Shown: piece after piece, positions 42,716 to 54,440 of the stretch
How positions within the stretch are numbered: position 1 is the first letter of the stretch
Layout: the number at the start of each line of letters is the position of its first letter
Source of the DNA: Taxillus chinensis
Taxonomy: Eukaryota; Streptophyta; Magnoliopsida; Santalales; Loranthaceae
NCBI GenBank assembly: GCA_023512835.1
Contig: CM042088.1
Location: forward strand, 29,413,164-29,477,163
Reading direction: 5' to 3'
Length of the DNA stretch: 64,000 nt
Program-made: the position numbers and the translations under genes
Notes under the pieces: generated by a model
The model's database searches: none
What the model was told of the DNA's origin: nothing
The model's input: the letters and a program-made list of their open reading frames with translations, nothing else

Positions 42716-43032
42716 CGTAAAGACTCGTATTTGGGTAGTTTTGAGAGATAGCCATTCTATGGGAATGCAACTATCTAGATGGTAGTGTAGTCGTCAATGT
42801 AAGCATTTTGACTGTACCTGGGCCTGATTCTAAGTTAGGGCCCCATTTGACCCGATTATTGATTTCTCGGGGTTTATTGGTTGACTTTGCGTTTGGGCGG
42901 TCATGTGGGTGTGATATTGTCTGAATAGTGTTGTTTTCGTCATTTCGAGCATTTTGAAAGTAATTTGACTCAATTTGGAGTTTGTGACCTCGGGAGGTCA
43001 ATTATTGTCGGGAGGCTAATTATTGGAAGCAG

Positions 43033-43040
43033 TATAAATA
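43033..43040 (+). promoter_or_regulatory. TATA box of LTR G
   Basis: TATAAATA with a (GA)n run starting at 43091, the same spacing as in LTR F. Confidence 0.6.
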
Positions 43041-43479
43041 ATTAAGAAACTGCCTTATCCGTTTAATTTGCTTGGTGCGTGCGTGTTTAAGAAAGAGAGA
43101 GAGAGAGGGAAGGTGAAGAGCTTCCTTTGGTGATTTTGGGGCGATTGGAGCTCGTGGATCACAAATAATCTTCCTAGGTAGGTGTCCTTGAACCTCTTAT
43201 CTCGATTCTGTCTTTGAATATGCATGAATTTATCATGATTTATGAAATTAAGTATGAACCCTAGGTTTTGGGGAAAACCCAATTTTTGGGTTAGATCTAA
43301 TGGTTTAGCATAAGATCTGTGGGTAAGAATTGATTTATATCAGTTTGGGTATGTAATTTTGTACTCTGTTTAGTAAAACACGTGTTTATGAGTGCCTGGG
43401 GGTTGCTGGGTTGATCCCATATGAAAAATAGGCCAAAAACGATGATGAACAGTACCCTGGGCGAACTGTAGGGTAGAAG

Positions 43480-43790
43480 TTCGTAGTCAGCAGCTTCGTA
43501 GTCAGCAGTTGTGGAGTCAGCAGCTATAGAGTCAGCAGCTTCATATTCAGGAGCTGTGGAGTCGCAGCTATGGAGTCAGCGACTTTGTAGTCGGCTATGG
43601 AGTCGCACTTTGTAGTCGCAGGTTGTGGAGTCGTAGCTATGGAGTCGAGCGACTTCGTGGTCGCCCGTTGTGGAGTCAGCAGCTTCATAGTCCGGATTAG
43701 TTAGTCTGGATCAGTAGTCCGGATTAGTTCGTCCGGATCAGTTAGTCCAGATGTGGCAGCAACAGTAGTCCGTAGCATCAAATTCGCAGT
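43480..43790 (+). repeat. Short tandem array in LTR G
   Basis: Repeats such as GTCAGCAGCTTCGTAGTCAG and GTTGTGGAGTCGTAGCTATG, then GTCCGGATCAGTTAGTC units. It sits in the same LTR position as the array in F but has a different unit. Confidence 0.85.
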
Positions 43791-45025
43791 AGTGATCCGC
43801 AGTTTCAATCCACAATAGTGTTCCGCAGCAGTGCAACTGCACTGCACTGGAGATTTACATTGTAAACCATTATGCCTCAAGTATCTTAAGTTACAATGTA
43901 AATAACGAAATACCCCCCATTTGGATTCAAAGAAAAATATTAGAAAAATAAATTCTCACTCCTTCAAAATGTGAAAATTGGGATTTAGTGTAAAATCTCA
44001 GAAAAAGCCAGTTTTTCGTAGAGGTGAATTTTTGGAAAGTGGGGTTAGACATCTCAGAAAAATCCCCAAAAATCAGATTATCTTAGTTATGATATGGAGA
44101 CCCATTGCCGGGACTTTTTATTGCAAGAAAATAGCTGCTATGGGTATCTCCCTCCTTAGTCAAGGAATGCGGATCGACTTGTGAAGACTGGATATAGTTC
44201 TAAAGGGAGTATTGTACACCTTAAGACCATATTGGTGTTGGTATGTTGGTTTGTGGATTTGGGACTTAGGTTCCATGACTCGTTGGGTTCTCACCGTGAT
44301 GCACCAATAGTGCTATGTGGTTGATGTGGCAGGCATATGCGCCGATGGCAGGCCTGTGTGGCGACTGTGGCCGGGCATATTGCGCTGTGGACAAGCTAAG
44401 GCCTCAGTGAAGCCATTGAGCTCGTGGAGCTAGGGCTGAGTGCCCTGAGCTGGGATTCCGTGGAGGATCATAGACAAGATATCCTGTGTGGGCAGGCTAG
44501 GTCCTGATGTTTGTTTGCAGGCTGAGTCCTGATGATTGTACACACTACACAGTGCACGAGTACATAGAGCATGTAGCATAGACTTGTATGTTTGCATGAT
44601 GTGGAGTATTGGGGTCACCTACTGCGCTTCTCGCTCACTCCTACTTGTTATTTCCCCTTTTCAGGTGTGACCCGAGACTAGTGGAGGACTTTTTTCCAGG
44701 AGGACGTGCCCACTACTCTGATGTATGAGTACTGTATTTTGTATTGTATTATGTGTTGTATGCCGGACATGGGTCCGTAGACAGTTGTATTCGCATACTG
44801 TTTGTGATGTGATGTCTGTATGACTGTTTGACTCATTGTATGCATGATGATGTATGGAAAGTACAGGATTACCCTTGATGTATGATTGTACAGGGTTGCA
44901 TATTTGAGACAGCACCCGCGGTGTAGTCTCCATTAGTACTAGTCACCAACCCCTTGACCTATCGGGTGCGGGCCAGGGGAGTCATGTTCCTAGTTTTGGG
45001 TTCCCTGGAATTTGGGGGCGTGACA

Positions 45026-45226
45026 TCTCCGCTGCCTCAAGTTCAAGTCCCACTGAGTAAAAATATACTAAAGGCTCTTGTGATCCAAGAATACTACAAA
45101 TTTCTCCCCCAAAAGATAATGTTTCCAACTCTTTAAAGCAAAGATAACAGTTGCCAACTCAAGATCATAGGTAGGATAATTCTACTGATGTGGTTTTAAC
45201 TACCTTGACCCATAACCTATCATGCT
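45026..45226 (-). pseudogene. RNase H fragment of element C
   Basis: Minus-strand reading [20 protein letters not shown], then [10 protein letters not shown], a stop, and TQWDLNLRQRR, the end of gypsy RNase H. It is bounded by H on the right and LTR G on the left, both inserted into it. Confidence 0.8.
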
Positions 45227-45231
45227 GCGCT

Positions 45232-46579
45232 TGATGACGTTAATTTATATAGATTTTTCACATGTGTCTTTCCCCTATTTGCATTCATTTTTCATAGTGT
45301 TTTGAGTGTTTTTATTATGATTGAGTGTTAAATCATGTTGTTTGTCATGTTTTAGTGTTTTGTAGAGTTGTGTTGTGTTTTGAGTGTATTTTGTAGGCAA
45401 ACGGGAAAGAACCGAGTGAATCGATGTATAATATAAATTTAAACAAAGAATGTCGTTGCGACAGGACTTTTTGCCTTCATCGCAACACAGAAGGAAATAC
45501 ATTTCGTTGCGACATAGAAGAAAATACATTTCGTCACGACAGAGTCTTTTGCCTTCGTCGCGGTAGGCGTCAACTTTTGCCCCATTTTGTATTTTTCCTA
45601 TTTTATTTTTAATGTAATATTTAGGGAGACTATATAAAGAATAAGTATAGGATGTTGTTAGGGATTCTGGACCTTAGGGGAGCCCTCCTTGACGACTAAG
45701 AACCCTAGGTTTGGTTTCTTAGATTTCTCTTTGGTTTTAATGTAATCTTGATTCAAGAACACCTTGGCATTGGATGGGGGATTGATTGTATGCCCTCGTG
45801 ACAGGTTGGTTGTCGTTTCTTTTCCCCTCTTAATCCCAAATTTCTAATTTAATTGATATAAATATGTTTCTTCATTATTTCATGGAATAATCCCTTTTTC
45901 TTAGGGATTGGAACTAGCCCAATCTCAATATCTTGATTGTATGAATTTGTGTTATTATTTCTTATTTCTATCTCATGAATGATTTTATTTTACCAATTGA
46001 ATCCATGCTGTGGGCATCGCAAACCTATTGCATGTTTTAGATAATTCAATGAAAAATTGAAAAATGAAATTTAATTATCAGAACTCGTAAAGTGAAACCT
46101 AGGACTTGCGAGTCGCGAGAGTAGTCCGTGATCCTAGGAGGATCCATGGTTGATCATCCCTTAATGGGTTTGGCTTTAATTCAGTGAGTCACAAGAGTAG
46201 GCCGTTGCTAAGGCTAAGCACACCGTTATTCATGTGAAAGCGATTGGCGGTTACCTTAGGATCAATCACCTTCAGATGATTAAAGACCATAAGCATAATC
46301 AATCAAACCATATGATAAGGAATTGGAAATTATGGTGAATCTCAACCCTAGAATTTTATTATCTTATTTTCTAGTTTTTCTATAGGATTTCTTTTATTTT
46401 ATTTATTTAATTTATTTTATTTTCTTTCATCACATTATTTGCTTAGACAATAGGAACACAACTAGGTTAGAGATTTCCAATCACGTCTCTATGGGATCGA
46501 CCTTTACTTCCCTTCTATAGGTTAGTTAGGTTTTATAAATATTATTTTGATAGCGTGAGCGCGACAAAACGATGTATCA
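45232..46579 (+). repeat. 5' LTR of element H
   Basis: 1348 bp, TGATGACGTTAATTT to GATGTATCA. A TATA box (TATATAAAG, 45631-45639) lies about 400 bp in. It is highly similar to the right LTR. Confidence 0.9.
45631..45639 (+). promoter_or_regulatory. TATA box of element H
   Basis: TATATAAAG in the 5' LTR, kept as TATATAAG at 50131-50138 in the 3' LTR. Confidence 0.55.
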
Positions 46580-46583
46580 ATCT

Positions 46584-46601
46584 TGGCACCATTGCCGGGG
46601 A
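46584..46601 (+). other. Primer-binding site of element H, tRNA-Asp type
   Basis: TGGCACCATTGCCGGGGA, four bases after the LTR. It matches the complement of the plant tRNA-Asp 3' end apart from CpG to CpA-type changes. Confidence 0.8.
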
Positions 46602-46934
46602 CACGATAATCTTGGCGACTTTAGCTGAAAGTGTCAAAATTGGACTAGGCATGTATATATATGTGTGTTTTATTTTATTTTTGATTTAATTGAGTGATTT
46701 ATTTTTTTTATTTTTTTATTTGTAGTTTTTTTCTCTCCCCTCTGTGTGTTTCCATTTTTTTTGTCCTTTATTTTTTTTATTTTTAGTTGTTGTTTTTATC
46801 TATTTATTTATTTTGCATTATTTTGTTTTATTTGTTGGTTTTGTGTGCTATTTTTTATTTTTATTTGATGTTTTATTTATTTATTTTATTTTATTTCTTT
46901 CTAGCTAGCTGTGCACTTTTTCTTATATTTTAAA

Positions 46935-47703
46935 ATGCCAGTTAGTTATATGTTTTGCGGTGGTGAGCATGAGTCCTCCCGATGTCCTAAGGCTATTATT
47001 GGGCAGCTCAGCCAACTGCATTTAGGTGTCACTCATGATGATCCTAATTATTATTGTGCTCTTGATGCATATATTAATTCATTGCCTCCCTGTGTTTTGT
47101 ACTTGTTGCGGAAGTGGTTGTCATATGGCTGATACATGCCTTTTGAATTCACTTGCACTTCCTATATTTTGTGAGGATAATGGTAGGATAGAGTCTAGTT
47201 GGTCCACCATTAATGAATTAAAAAGAGAGGTAGCAGCTTTAGAGAGCTCTACCATTGATGATGCTACCCTTGAGGACCTTGTTATGGCTGCCCATAGGAA
47301 TGCTTTTGATTATCTTATTGCTTTGAGTATATGTGGGGATAGATATCATGCCTTGCTAGATTCCATAGAGGAGACCGAGAGTCTAATTTTTGGGTTACAT
47401 AAATTTTTAGATTTTTATACCCTTTCTAGTAGTCCCTCTAATAATGGCATTGAAGCACCTTGTGCGCATATTGATAATACGGGATTAGTGAGTGAGCATC
47501 CTCTTAGGGAGATAAATGGCATTAGGGAAGATAATGAGCATAGTACTTTTTCTTGGTCCCCTTTGTGTGTTGATTTATTTTGTAGGGCAAAGACTGATAT
47601 CATCGATGGCTGCCACCCCGGAGTACACCACTGGTTGATGGCATCATTGGAGTTGATCATTTACATGAGACCATTGTGGAGGGAGACGTCCCCGAACAGG
47701 TAA
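46935..47703 (+). pseudogene. Zinc-knuckle ORF of element H, frameshifted
   Basis: Two overlapping frames. The first (start 46935) begins MPVSYMFCGGEHESSRCP, a Cys-His-Cys knuckle with the first Cys replaced by Tyr, and runs DDPNYYCALDAYINSLPP. A shift near 47090 leads to the second frame (to 47703): CTCCGSGCHMADTC, a perfect CX2CX4HX4C knuckle, then a helical region (INELKREVAALESSTIDDAT). Zinc knuckles bind nucleic acid in Gag proteins, so a Gag-like or RNA-packaging role is possible. I do not recognise the protein as a whole. Confidence 0.6.
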
Positions 47704-49718
47704 TTATAGCAAACTCCTAGTTGCATGTCCAAGAGCCCGGGCAGGTAAGTCATGAGGTAACTATTCCTTCTTGCTCTAATTCAGAGGAAGTGCAAATTAT
47801 TGAATATTATAAACCACCCTTTTACTCCCTATGTAGTTTATTTGTTTTACCCATTTCTTTTTCTTTTTTTAGATATAATTATAGTTTGTATTTTCTTTTT
47901 CTTGCTTGTGTGAGATTCCTCACTTGCAGGGCCTAAGCTTTCGGGTCCTTTCTTTGCAGCCCTGTCAGCGAATTAGAGGGTATATAGGAGTGCCCTTAAT
48001 TCCACACAGGTATGATCTCTCCTACATGCCGCGGCCACCTGATTCAGGTATGGAATTTGTTTTTCTTATTTTTATATATGACTTATCCTTCTCACCTCGG
48101 CCTCTTGATTTAGCTTTTTTTTAATAATGTTGTTTTCTTTTTAAAAAATTCCTTTCAATAAAATTTTATTTTCTCGTGTGTTTGATTTTTGAATAAAAAA
48201 CTACTTTGCCCTTGATATGCCTTTTTTTTTTCTTTTATTGTTTGTTATCTGTGTGTTTGCATGCTTTCCATGGGTGTTTGTTCCCTTTCACAATGAGGAC
48301 ATTGTGTCTTTCTAGTGTGGGGGAGCGTCTACATGCTAGTTTATTTTATTTTATTTTTCTTTTTAGTTTTTTATTTTTTTGTGATCGAATGATTTGCTTG
48401 GATGTGTTTGGAGATATTATATGGAAGATTTGGTTTTGCAAGTTTTGGTGAATTTCTTTTAACTTTTCTCCATTTGTTATGCTAAGAATTGAGATGCATG
48501 CTTGATTTGGGTAATTTCACCTTTGGGTCTATGTGTTGGATATTTTTGACCTTATGATGAGATTGTCACATGTTTGAACTAAAGCTTGGGTTCTTTGCTA
48601 AGGTATTTCACATTTGTGGGCATTTGCTAAATTTGTCCATGGAGTTGTGTGATTTAGTGAAACAGTCTCCCCATCTTGTGTTCTTTTATAAGTGATTATC
48701 CTCTTAGTTGATGAGTTTAGGCAAGTGTATGGTATGGTTACATTATGGTGATTGGTTAGAGCAAGTATGGTTGAGTTGGAGTCACTAATTCCTTGATGTT
48801 AGTTGCCTAAGTGTTGTTGTTTTTTTAGATTGTGGCTCATGTTAGATTTAAAGAAAAAGAAAAAAAGAGGCAAAAGAAGACAATGGAAAAAGAAAAAGAA
48901 AAAGAAACATCCTTTAAAAAGGAAAAAAATAAATAAAACAAAAGAGAATGGTTTATGTTTTGTTGCGTGTCATGTGTAGTGGCATGATCACCCCCTATAT
49001 GTGGCCAATTTATTCTTTTCTCTTTTAATTGTGGCATTATTATTGTAATTGGGGTACTTTTTGTATTTTGTAATTCTTGTGGTTTTTCATGAGCCCAAGA
49101 GGATGTGATAGCTTTGTAAACCCCAACTGTTATTATCATTGGATATCATTGTCATTATAAGAAAAAAAAGAAAAAAGAAAAAAAGAAGCTAGTGTGTTGT
49201 GTTTGAATATTATTTTATTTGTTAAACATTATTTTTGGCAGCTCACCTCTCAAGGTGGTTATTGGCAAAGGCTAATTGGGTTAGTGGTAAGATTTGTGGT
49301 TATCATTTATCACCATAATGAGATACCTCTTTCACTTTCTTAAAGTCTGAAAACCTGTAGGGGATCTGAATGTGAGTGGTGTGAGACCTATCATTTGAGT
49401 GAGCTTTTGATTCACCTTTGTGAGGACTCCATGTGATTAATTGGTAATTACTTTTGAATTTGTTTTACTTGGCTGTTCCTTAGTTTTTTTTGTGATGATG
49501 GCATGTGATTTTTGGACTAAGTGTGGTGGACTCCCATGTATAGTACTTAAAGTGACTTGCTTATGACTTGTTTGCCTTTCATTCTCTTTCGTATGGGACT
49601 TGAATAGCTAAATTAACCATAATCTCATTTGGGTTTTCTTTTTCTTATTTTACACCATTTTATGTGTGACTGATTGTTTGTTTGTTTTTGTTCTTGCTCG
49701 AGGACGAGCAAGCGGTAA
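47704..49718 (+). other. 3' part of element H interior, non-coding
   Basis: T-rich DNA with short open frames (for example 47721-47936) lacking domains. Purine-rich (A/G) stretches at 48845-48960 and 49160-49190. The end has the self-complementary CTCGAGGACGAGC motif (49696-49709) before the PPT. Confidence 0.6.
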
Positions 49719-49731
49719 GTGTGAGGGAATT
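49719..49731 (+). other. Polypurine tract of element H
   Basis: GTGTGAGGGAATT directly before the 3' LTR, with one T inside the purines. Confidence 0.65.
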
Positions 49732-51080
49732 TGATGACATTAATTTATATAGATTTTTTACATGTGTCTTTCACTTATTTGCATTCATTTTTTATAGTGT
49801 TTTGAGTGTTTTTATTATAATTGAGTGTTAAATCATGTTGTTTGTCATGTTTTAGTGTTTTGTAGAGTTGTGTTGTGTTTTGGGTGTATTTTGTAGGCAA
49901 ACGGGAAAGAACCGGGAGAATCGATGTATAATACAGATTTAAACAAAGAATGTCATTGCGACCGGACTTTTTGCCTTCGTCGCAACATAGAAGGAAATAC
50001 ATTTCGTTGCGACATAGAAGAAAATACATTTTGTTGTGACAAGGTCTTTTGCCTTCCTCGAGACAGGTATCGACTTTTGCCCTATTTTGTATTTTTCCTA
50101 TTTTATTTTTAATGTAATATTTAGGGCGACTATATAAGGAACAAGTATAGGATGTTGTCAGGGATTCTAGACCCTAGGGGTGCCCTCCTTGACGGCTAAG
50201 AACCCTAGGTTTAGTTTCTTAGATTTCTCTTTGGTTTTGGGTGATTTTCATGTAATCTTGATTCAAGAATACCTTGGTATTGGATGGGGGATTGATTGTA
50301 TGCCCTCATGACAAGTTGGTTGTTATATCTTCTCCCCTCTTAATCTCAAATTTCTAATTTAATTGATATAAATATGTTTCTTCATTATTTCATGGAATAA
50401 TCCCTTTTTTTCTAGGGATTGGGAGTAACTTAATCTCAATATCTTAATTGTATGAATTTGTGTGATTATTTCTTATCTCTATCTCATTAATGATTTTATT
50501 TTACTGATTGAATCCATATTGTGGGCGTCACGAACCTATTGCTTGTTTTAGATAATTAAATGAAGAATCGAAAAATGAAATTTCATTATCGGAACCCGTA
50601 AAATGAAACTTAGGACTTGCGAGTCACGAGAGTAGTCCGTGATCCTAGGAAGATCCATGGTTGATCATCCTTTAATGGGTTTGGCTTTAATTCAACGAGT
50701 GACGAGAGTAGGCTGTTGCTAAGGCTAAGCACATTATTCACGTGAAAGCGATTGACAGTTACCTTAGGATCAATCACCTTCAGATGGTTAGAGACCATAA
50801 GAATAATCAATCAAACCATATGATAAGGAATTGGAAATTGTGGTGAATCTCAATCTTAGAATTTTATTATATTATTTTCTATATAGGATTTCTTTTATTT
50901 TATTTAATTAATTCATTTTATTTTATTTCATCACATTGTTTGCTTAGACAATAGGAACACAACTAGATTAGAGATTTCCAATTGTGTCTCTATGGGATCG
51001 ACCCTTACTTCCCTTCTACAGGTTAGTTTGGTTTTATAAATATTATTTTGATAGCGTGAGCGCGACAAAACGCTGTATCA
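49732..51080 (+). repeat. 3' LTR of element H
   Basis: 1349 bp, TGATGACATTAATTT to GCTGTATCA, followed by GCGCT. Confidence 0.9.
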
Positions 51081-51085
51081 GCGCT

Positions 51086-52020
51086 CCTGCATAAGCACAC
51101 ACCCCAAACCAATCCTGGATGATCACAATACACCTCATATGGATCATCCTCCCTAGGTAGGCTCAACACAGGGGCAGTGGTCAAACGGGTTTTGAGAGCC
51201 TCAAATGCTTACTAACATTTGTCAGTCACTCAAATCGCACTCCCTTTCGGGTCAACGTTATCATAGGAGCTGCCAAGCTTGAAAATTCCTCTACAAAATG
51301 ACGGTAATATCCCGCCAAGCCAAGAAAGCTACGAATCTCAAAAACATTGGTTGGCCTCTTTCACGATGTCATAGCCTCAATCTTAGCTGGGTCCACTAGA
51401 ACTCCTTTAGCTGACACAACATGGCCAAGAAATTGGACCTCCTGCATCCAAAACCCATATTTGATGAATTTAGCATACAATTGTTGGTCCCTCAAGGTTT
51501 GCAACACTGTTGTGAAATGCTCCACATGCTCCTTTTTGGTCTTAGAATACACCAAAATATCATCAATGAACACCACCACAAAAGAATCCAAGGAGCAGAA
51601 ACCTAGTTCATCAAATGCATGAACACTACTGGTGCATTAGTGAGCCCAAAAGGCTTCACTACCCACTCATAATGCCCATACCTGCACCAAAAAGCAATTT
51701 TAGGGATATCCTCCTCTCTAACTCTCAACTGGTGATACCCTGATCGTAGATCTATCTTCGAAAAACCACTGGGCCCCACTCAGCTGGTCAAATAAGTTAT
51801 CTATCCAAAACAATGGATACTTGTTCTTTATAGTTACCAAATTCAGCTTCCTATAGTCAATGCAAAGACGAAGTGTACCATCCGCCTTCTTTGCAAAGAG
51901 CACCGGAGCACCCCAAGGTGAGGTACTCGGCCTGATATAGCCCTAACTCAGCAACTCCTCTATTTGCCTCTAAAGCTCCCTCAACTCAACTGGCCCCATA
52001 CGATATGCCACTTGAGAAAT
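51086..52020 (-). pseudogene. Reverse transcriptase of element C
   Basis: Open pieces 51718-51903 ([39 protein letters not shown]) and 51361-51591 ([18 protein letters not shown], the catalytic box as [24 protein letters not shown]). Before them ELRELQRQIEELLS, a stop, and [13 protein letters not shown]. After them the connection to RNase H runs to 51086, where H is inserted. Frames differ between pieces, so it is inactive. Confidence 0.82.
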
Positions 52021-52331
52021 CAGACCAGTCCTCGGTAGCAACTTAATGGTGAATTGCACATCCTCTTAGGTGGTAACCTCCCCAACTCCTTAGGAAAGAC
52101 ATCTTAAAACTAGTCAACAACTGCTGGCCACACCCTCTTTCCCACTTTCCCCTCCTCAACAATGGTTAGGGTTGCCAACCTATGGGTAATGGCACCCCAC
52201 TGGTCCAATATTGGCCCAGCGTGACTCGCCTCACGATCTCACTCCCCCTACAGGGTGCGAGGAATCGTCGCAGGTGACATGAATGATACACGCCGCCGAT
52301 AACAATCTATCTTGAACTGGAAGGCCATAAG
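52021..52331 (-). other. Linker between protease and reverse transcriptase of element C
   Basis: Decayed coding DNA, with no single frame and no clear motif. It would encode the variable protease/reverse-transcriptase linker. Confidence 0.5.
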
Positions 52332-52724
52332 CTAATCCATGCCTAGGATTAAGTCAAATGTCCTCAATGACATCACATGCAAGTCAAAACTAAGCTCCAC
52401 ATCCCCAATAGTTAGCACACAATCATGACAAACATGCTGCACCTCAATCATACCTTCCACTGGAGACTCAACAACTAGGGACCTCTCTGCCTCAACACAT
52501 GCTAATCCCAAGCCATCAATCACAAGCTCAACAACAAATGAACAAGATGCACCCGTATAAAAGAGAATAGAAAGAAGCGTACGAAAGATCGAAAGGGTAC
52601 CTCTAACAACTGAAGGCCTTATTCCTCCCTCCGCAGGTGGAGATGGTAACTCAGCCTCCTCCTGAGGTGTTGCATTTAGCATAAACACCCTCCCTTGGCT
52701 TGCGCCACTGGTTGGTTCACCCAC
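52332..52724 (-). pseudogene. Aspartic protease of element C
   Basis: 130 codons with SILFYTGASCSFV, the retropepsin active-site stretch in which the catalytic Asp is replaced by Tyr, and the conserved end LHVMSLRTFDLILGMD. Upstream it opens with a Gly/Ser-rich linker (GEPTSGASQGRVFMLNA) typical of the gag-protease border. The substitution makes proteolysis impossible even if it were expressed. Confidence 0.82.
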
Positions 52725-52739
52725 TAGATGTTTCCTGCC

Positions 52740-53998
52740 ATGGCTGCCTCCAGCACCTAACTACTGCTGCTCCGGCCTCCTTTGGGGTCAGGACAGGCTG
52801 GATCTTGCCTGACTAGCCTGCTGCTGTCGAGTTGGTCTCTCTGCTGGTGCACGAAAACTGGCGTCACTCCTCGTCCTGGATGCCATACCTCCTGCTCCCC
52901 TATTGCTGCTCTTGCAAACCCGGCTCAAATGGCCTTCTCATCCGTAGCTCTGGCACCACCAATCCTTTTCAGGACATTCCCTCTTGAAGTGGCTTTGCTC
53001 CCCACAGCAATGACAACTACTAGGAAAACCTCCTATCGAACCTCCCTATCTACTACCGCCAGAAGTGGACCTCCCTGGGTTCACTGATGGTTGACCCTTG
53101 CTGCAGAAGGAACTATTATCTCCCTTCTCTGTCTTAGGCCTCTTGGACCCAGAAGCACAATCAGGTCCACCTTACAATTGTTGACACTGATAGGCCTGCC
53201 TCCCATCATCCAGCTCTCTCTCAGCTATACGAGCTATCTCAACAATTTTAGCATAGGTCCTCAATCGTAAAATCGCCACCCTTTGCCTCAGGGCGGGCCT
53301 GAGACCCAAGGTAAACTTGTGGGCCTTTGGGTCTTCCTTTGCCATAGTCTCGGGAGCAAATATACTCACTCCCACTCATACTCAGGCACTGTCCTCGATC
53401 CCTACCTCAAGCTACCGAATTCTTCCCTCTTTTACCATCTCAATGACTCAAGAAAGAACTCATCATGGAAGAGTTGCAAGAACTCCTCCCACTGTATTGT
53501 GTGGTTCCCCGCGATACCCTGCCACCCCTCCAAGGAATTACCCTCTAGCTACCAGATAGCCAAACTCACCTTATCCTCTTCCCAAGGTAGGAGAAAGGAA
53601 AACACATGCTCAATCTGCCTCAACCAATGCTCAGCCACCACTAGATCTACCTCTCCCTTGAATCGCGGTGCTTGTCCCTTTCGGAACCTCATCACCACAT
53701 CATCCTCGACTCGATGGATCGACACTCCATTAAGCAGACTCTCATGCTCATGGGGTGACTCCCTCACTGGGGGTAGTGGTGGCACCACTTGCTGTGCTGC
53801 CATCTCACGGCGCACTTCCTCGCAGACCTCCCTCTGGATGCCCTCCCTCAGCTCTTGGACTTCCTGTCGAATGCCCTCTCATAGCTGTGTCAGGAACAAC
53901 TTATTTCCTCTAGCAGGCTGTCCCACTTCTGGCCCCTCATGAGTAGATGACTCATTAGCCACTGCCCCGGACACACGCGTCGCTCTCCCTGGTGGTAT
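52740..53998 (-). pseudogene. gag of element C
   Basis: Pieces in different frames. At 53549-53998 it reads EVQELREGIQREVCEEVRRE, RFRKGQAPRFKGEVDLVVAE, HWLRQIEHVFSFLLPWEEDK, VSLAIWQLEG, the usual Gag core. At 53172-53375 it reads KFTLGLRPALRQRVAILRLR. Near 52960-53000 is a CCHC zinc knuckle (CHCCGEQSHFKREC). Frameshifts and stops separate them. It would start near 53998, about 420 bp from the PBS. Confidence 0.78.
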
Positions 53999-54422
53999 TC
54001 TTACAACACAAAGTAAGGAATACAATCGTCAAAATCCATTCGCAATCTATCGAGTCTCACTATCTCTACCCCATTTTTCAATTCAATTATCACACATTTC
54101 ATCATATCACATTGCACAAGCATCAATTCCACAAGCACACAGCTCAGTAATGCAAGTTCTTTCCTCGTATTCATGCTAAATTTGTCACAAAATGTCAGAG
54201 ATGCATATTTAAAGCTTTATCATAGCTATCCACACAGTTACACATAAATAACAAATGCAGCTAGTGCCCTGATGCCAATGCATGAACATCCGACTTCTGC
54301 ATTGGATTACCCCGAGTATACCTTAGAGGCTCAAAGAGGACTATATTGATCAAGTATGTCCCTCCAGGCTCCTCCAAAAAACTCAAAGGCAACCAAATCC
54401 GCCCACTACCCTAGGCAAACTA
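53999..54422 (-). other. 5' leader of element C
   Basis: Non-coding region between the PBS and gag. No features beyond AT-rich low-complexity DNA. Confidence 0.65.
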
Positions 54423-54440
54423 GACCATGCTCTGATACCA
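54423..54440 (-). other. Primer-binding site of element C, initiator tRNA-Met type
   Basis: Minus-strand TGGTATCAGAGCATGGTC, three bases after the 5' LTR end. Confidence 0.85.

Larger units (their letters stand above)
42716..45025 (+). mobile_element. LTR G, solo, without target duplication
   Basis: 2310 bp related to LTR F along its whole length, starting at a changed first base (CGTAAAGACTCG) and ending GGGCGTGACA. Flanks GCGTC (42711-42715) and TCTCC (45026-45030) do not match, and the interrupted RNase H reading lacks roughly 20 codons between LRQRR and DALSRK. It has no internal domain. It holds about 407 bp (44269-44675) absent from F, a TATA box, a GA run and a repeat array. Confidence 0.8.
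45232..51080 (+). mobile_element. Element H: Athila-type non-autonomous LTR element (LARD-like)
   Basis: 5849 bp, LTRs 45232-46579 and 49732-51080 (TGATGA to GTATCA), exact target duplication GCGCT (45227-45231 and 51081-51085), tRNA-Asp-type PBS and a PPT. The 3.15-kb internal region has one broken ORF with zinc-knuckle motifs and no protease, reverse transcriptase or integrase, so it must rely on a partner. The Asp PBS and the TGCTCGAGGACGAGC motif near the 3' end suit an Athila-related origin. Inserted in the RNase H/reverse transcriptase region of element C. Confidence 0.87.

Noticed and set aside
45275..45612. Small frames in LTR H repeated in both LTRs
   Set aside because: LTR sequence shared by both copies. 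Frames are short and cross the TATA and leader region.
52782..53942. Plus-strand open frames over gag of element C
   Set aside because: Shadows of the minus-strand gag frames; the real Gag motifs are on the minus strand.
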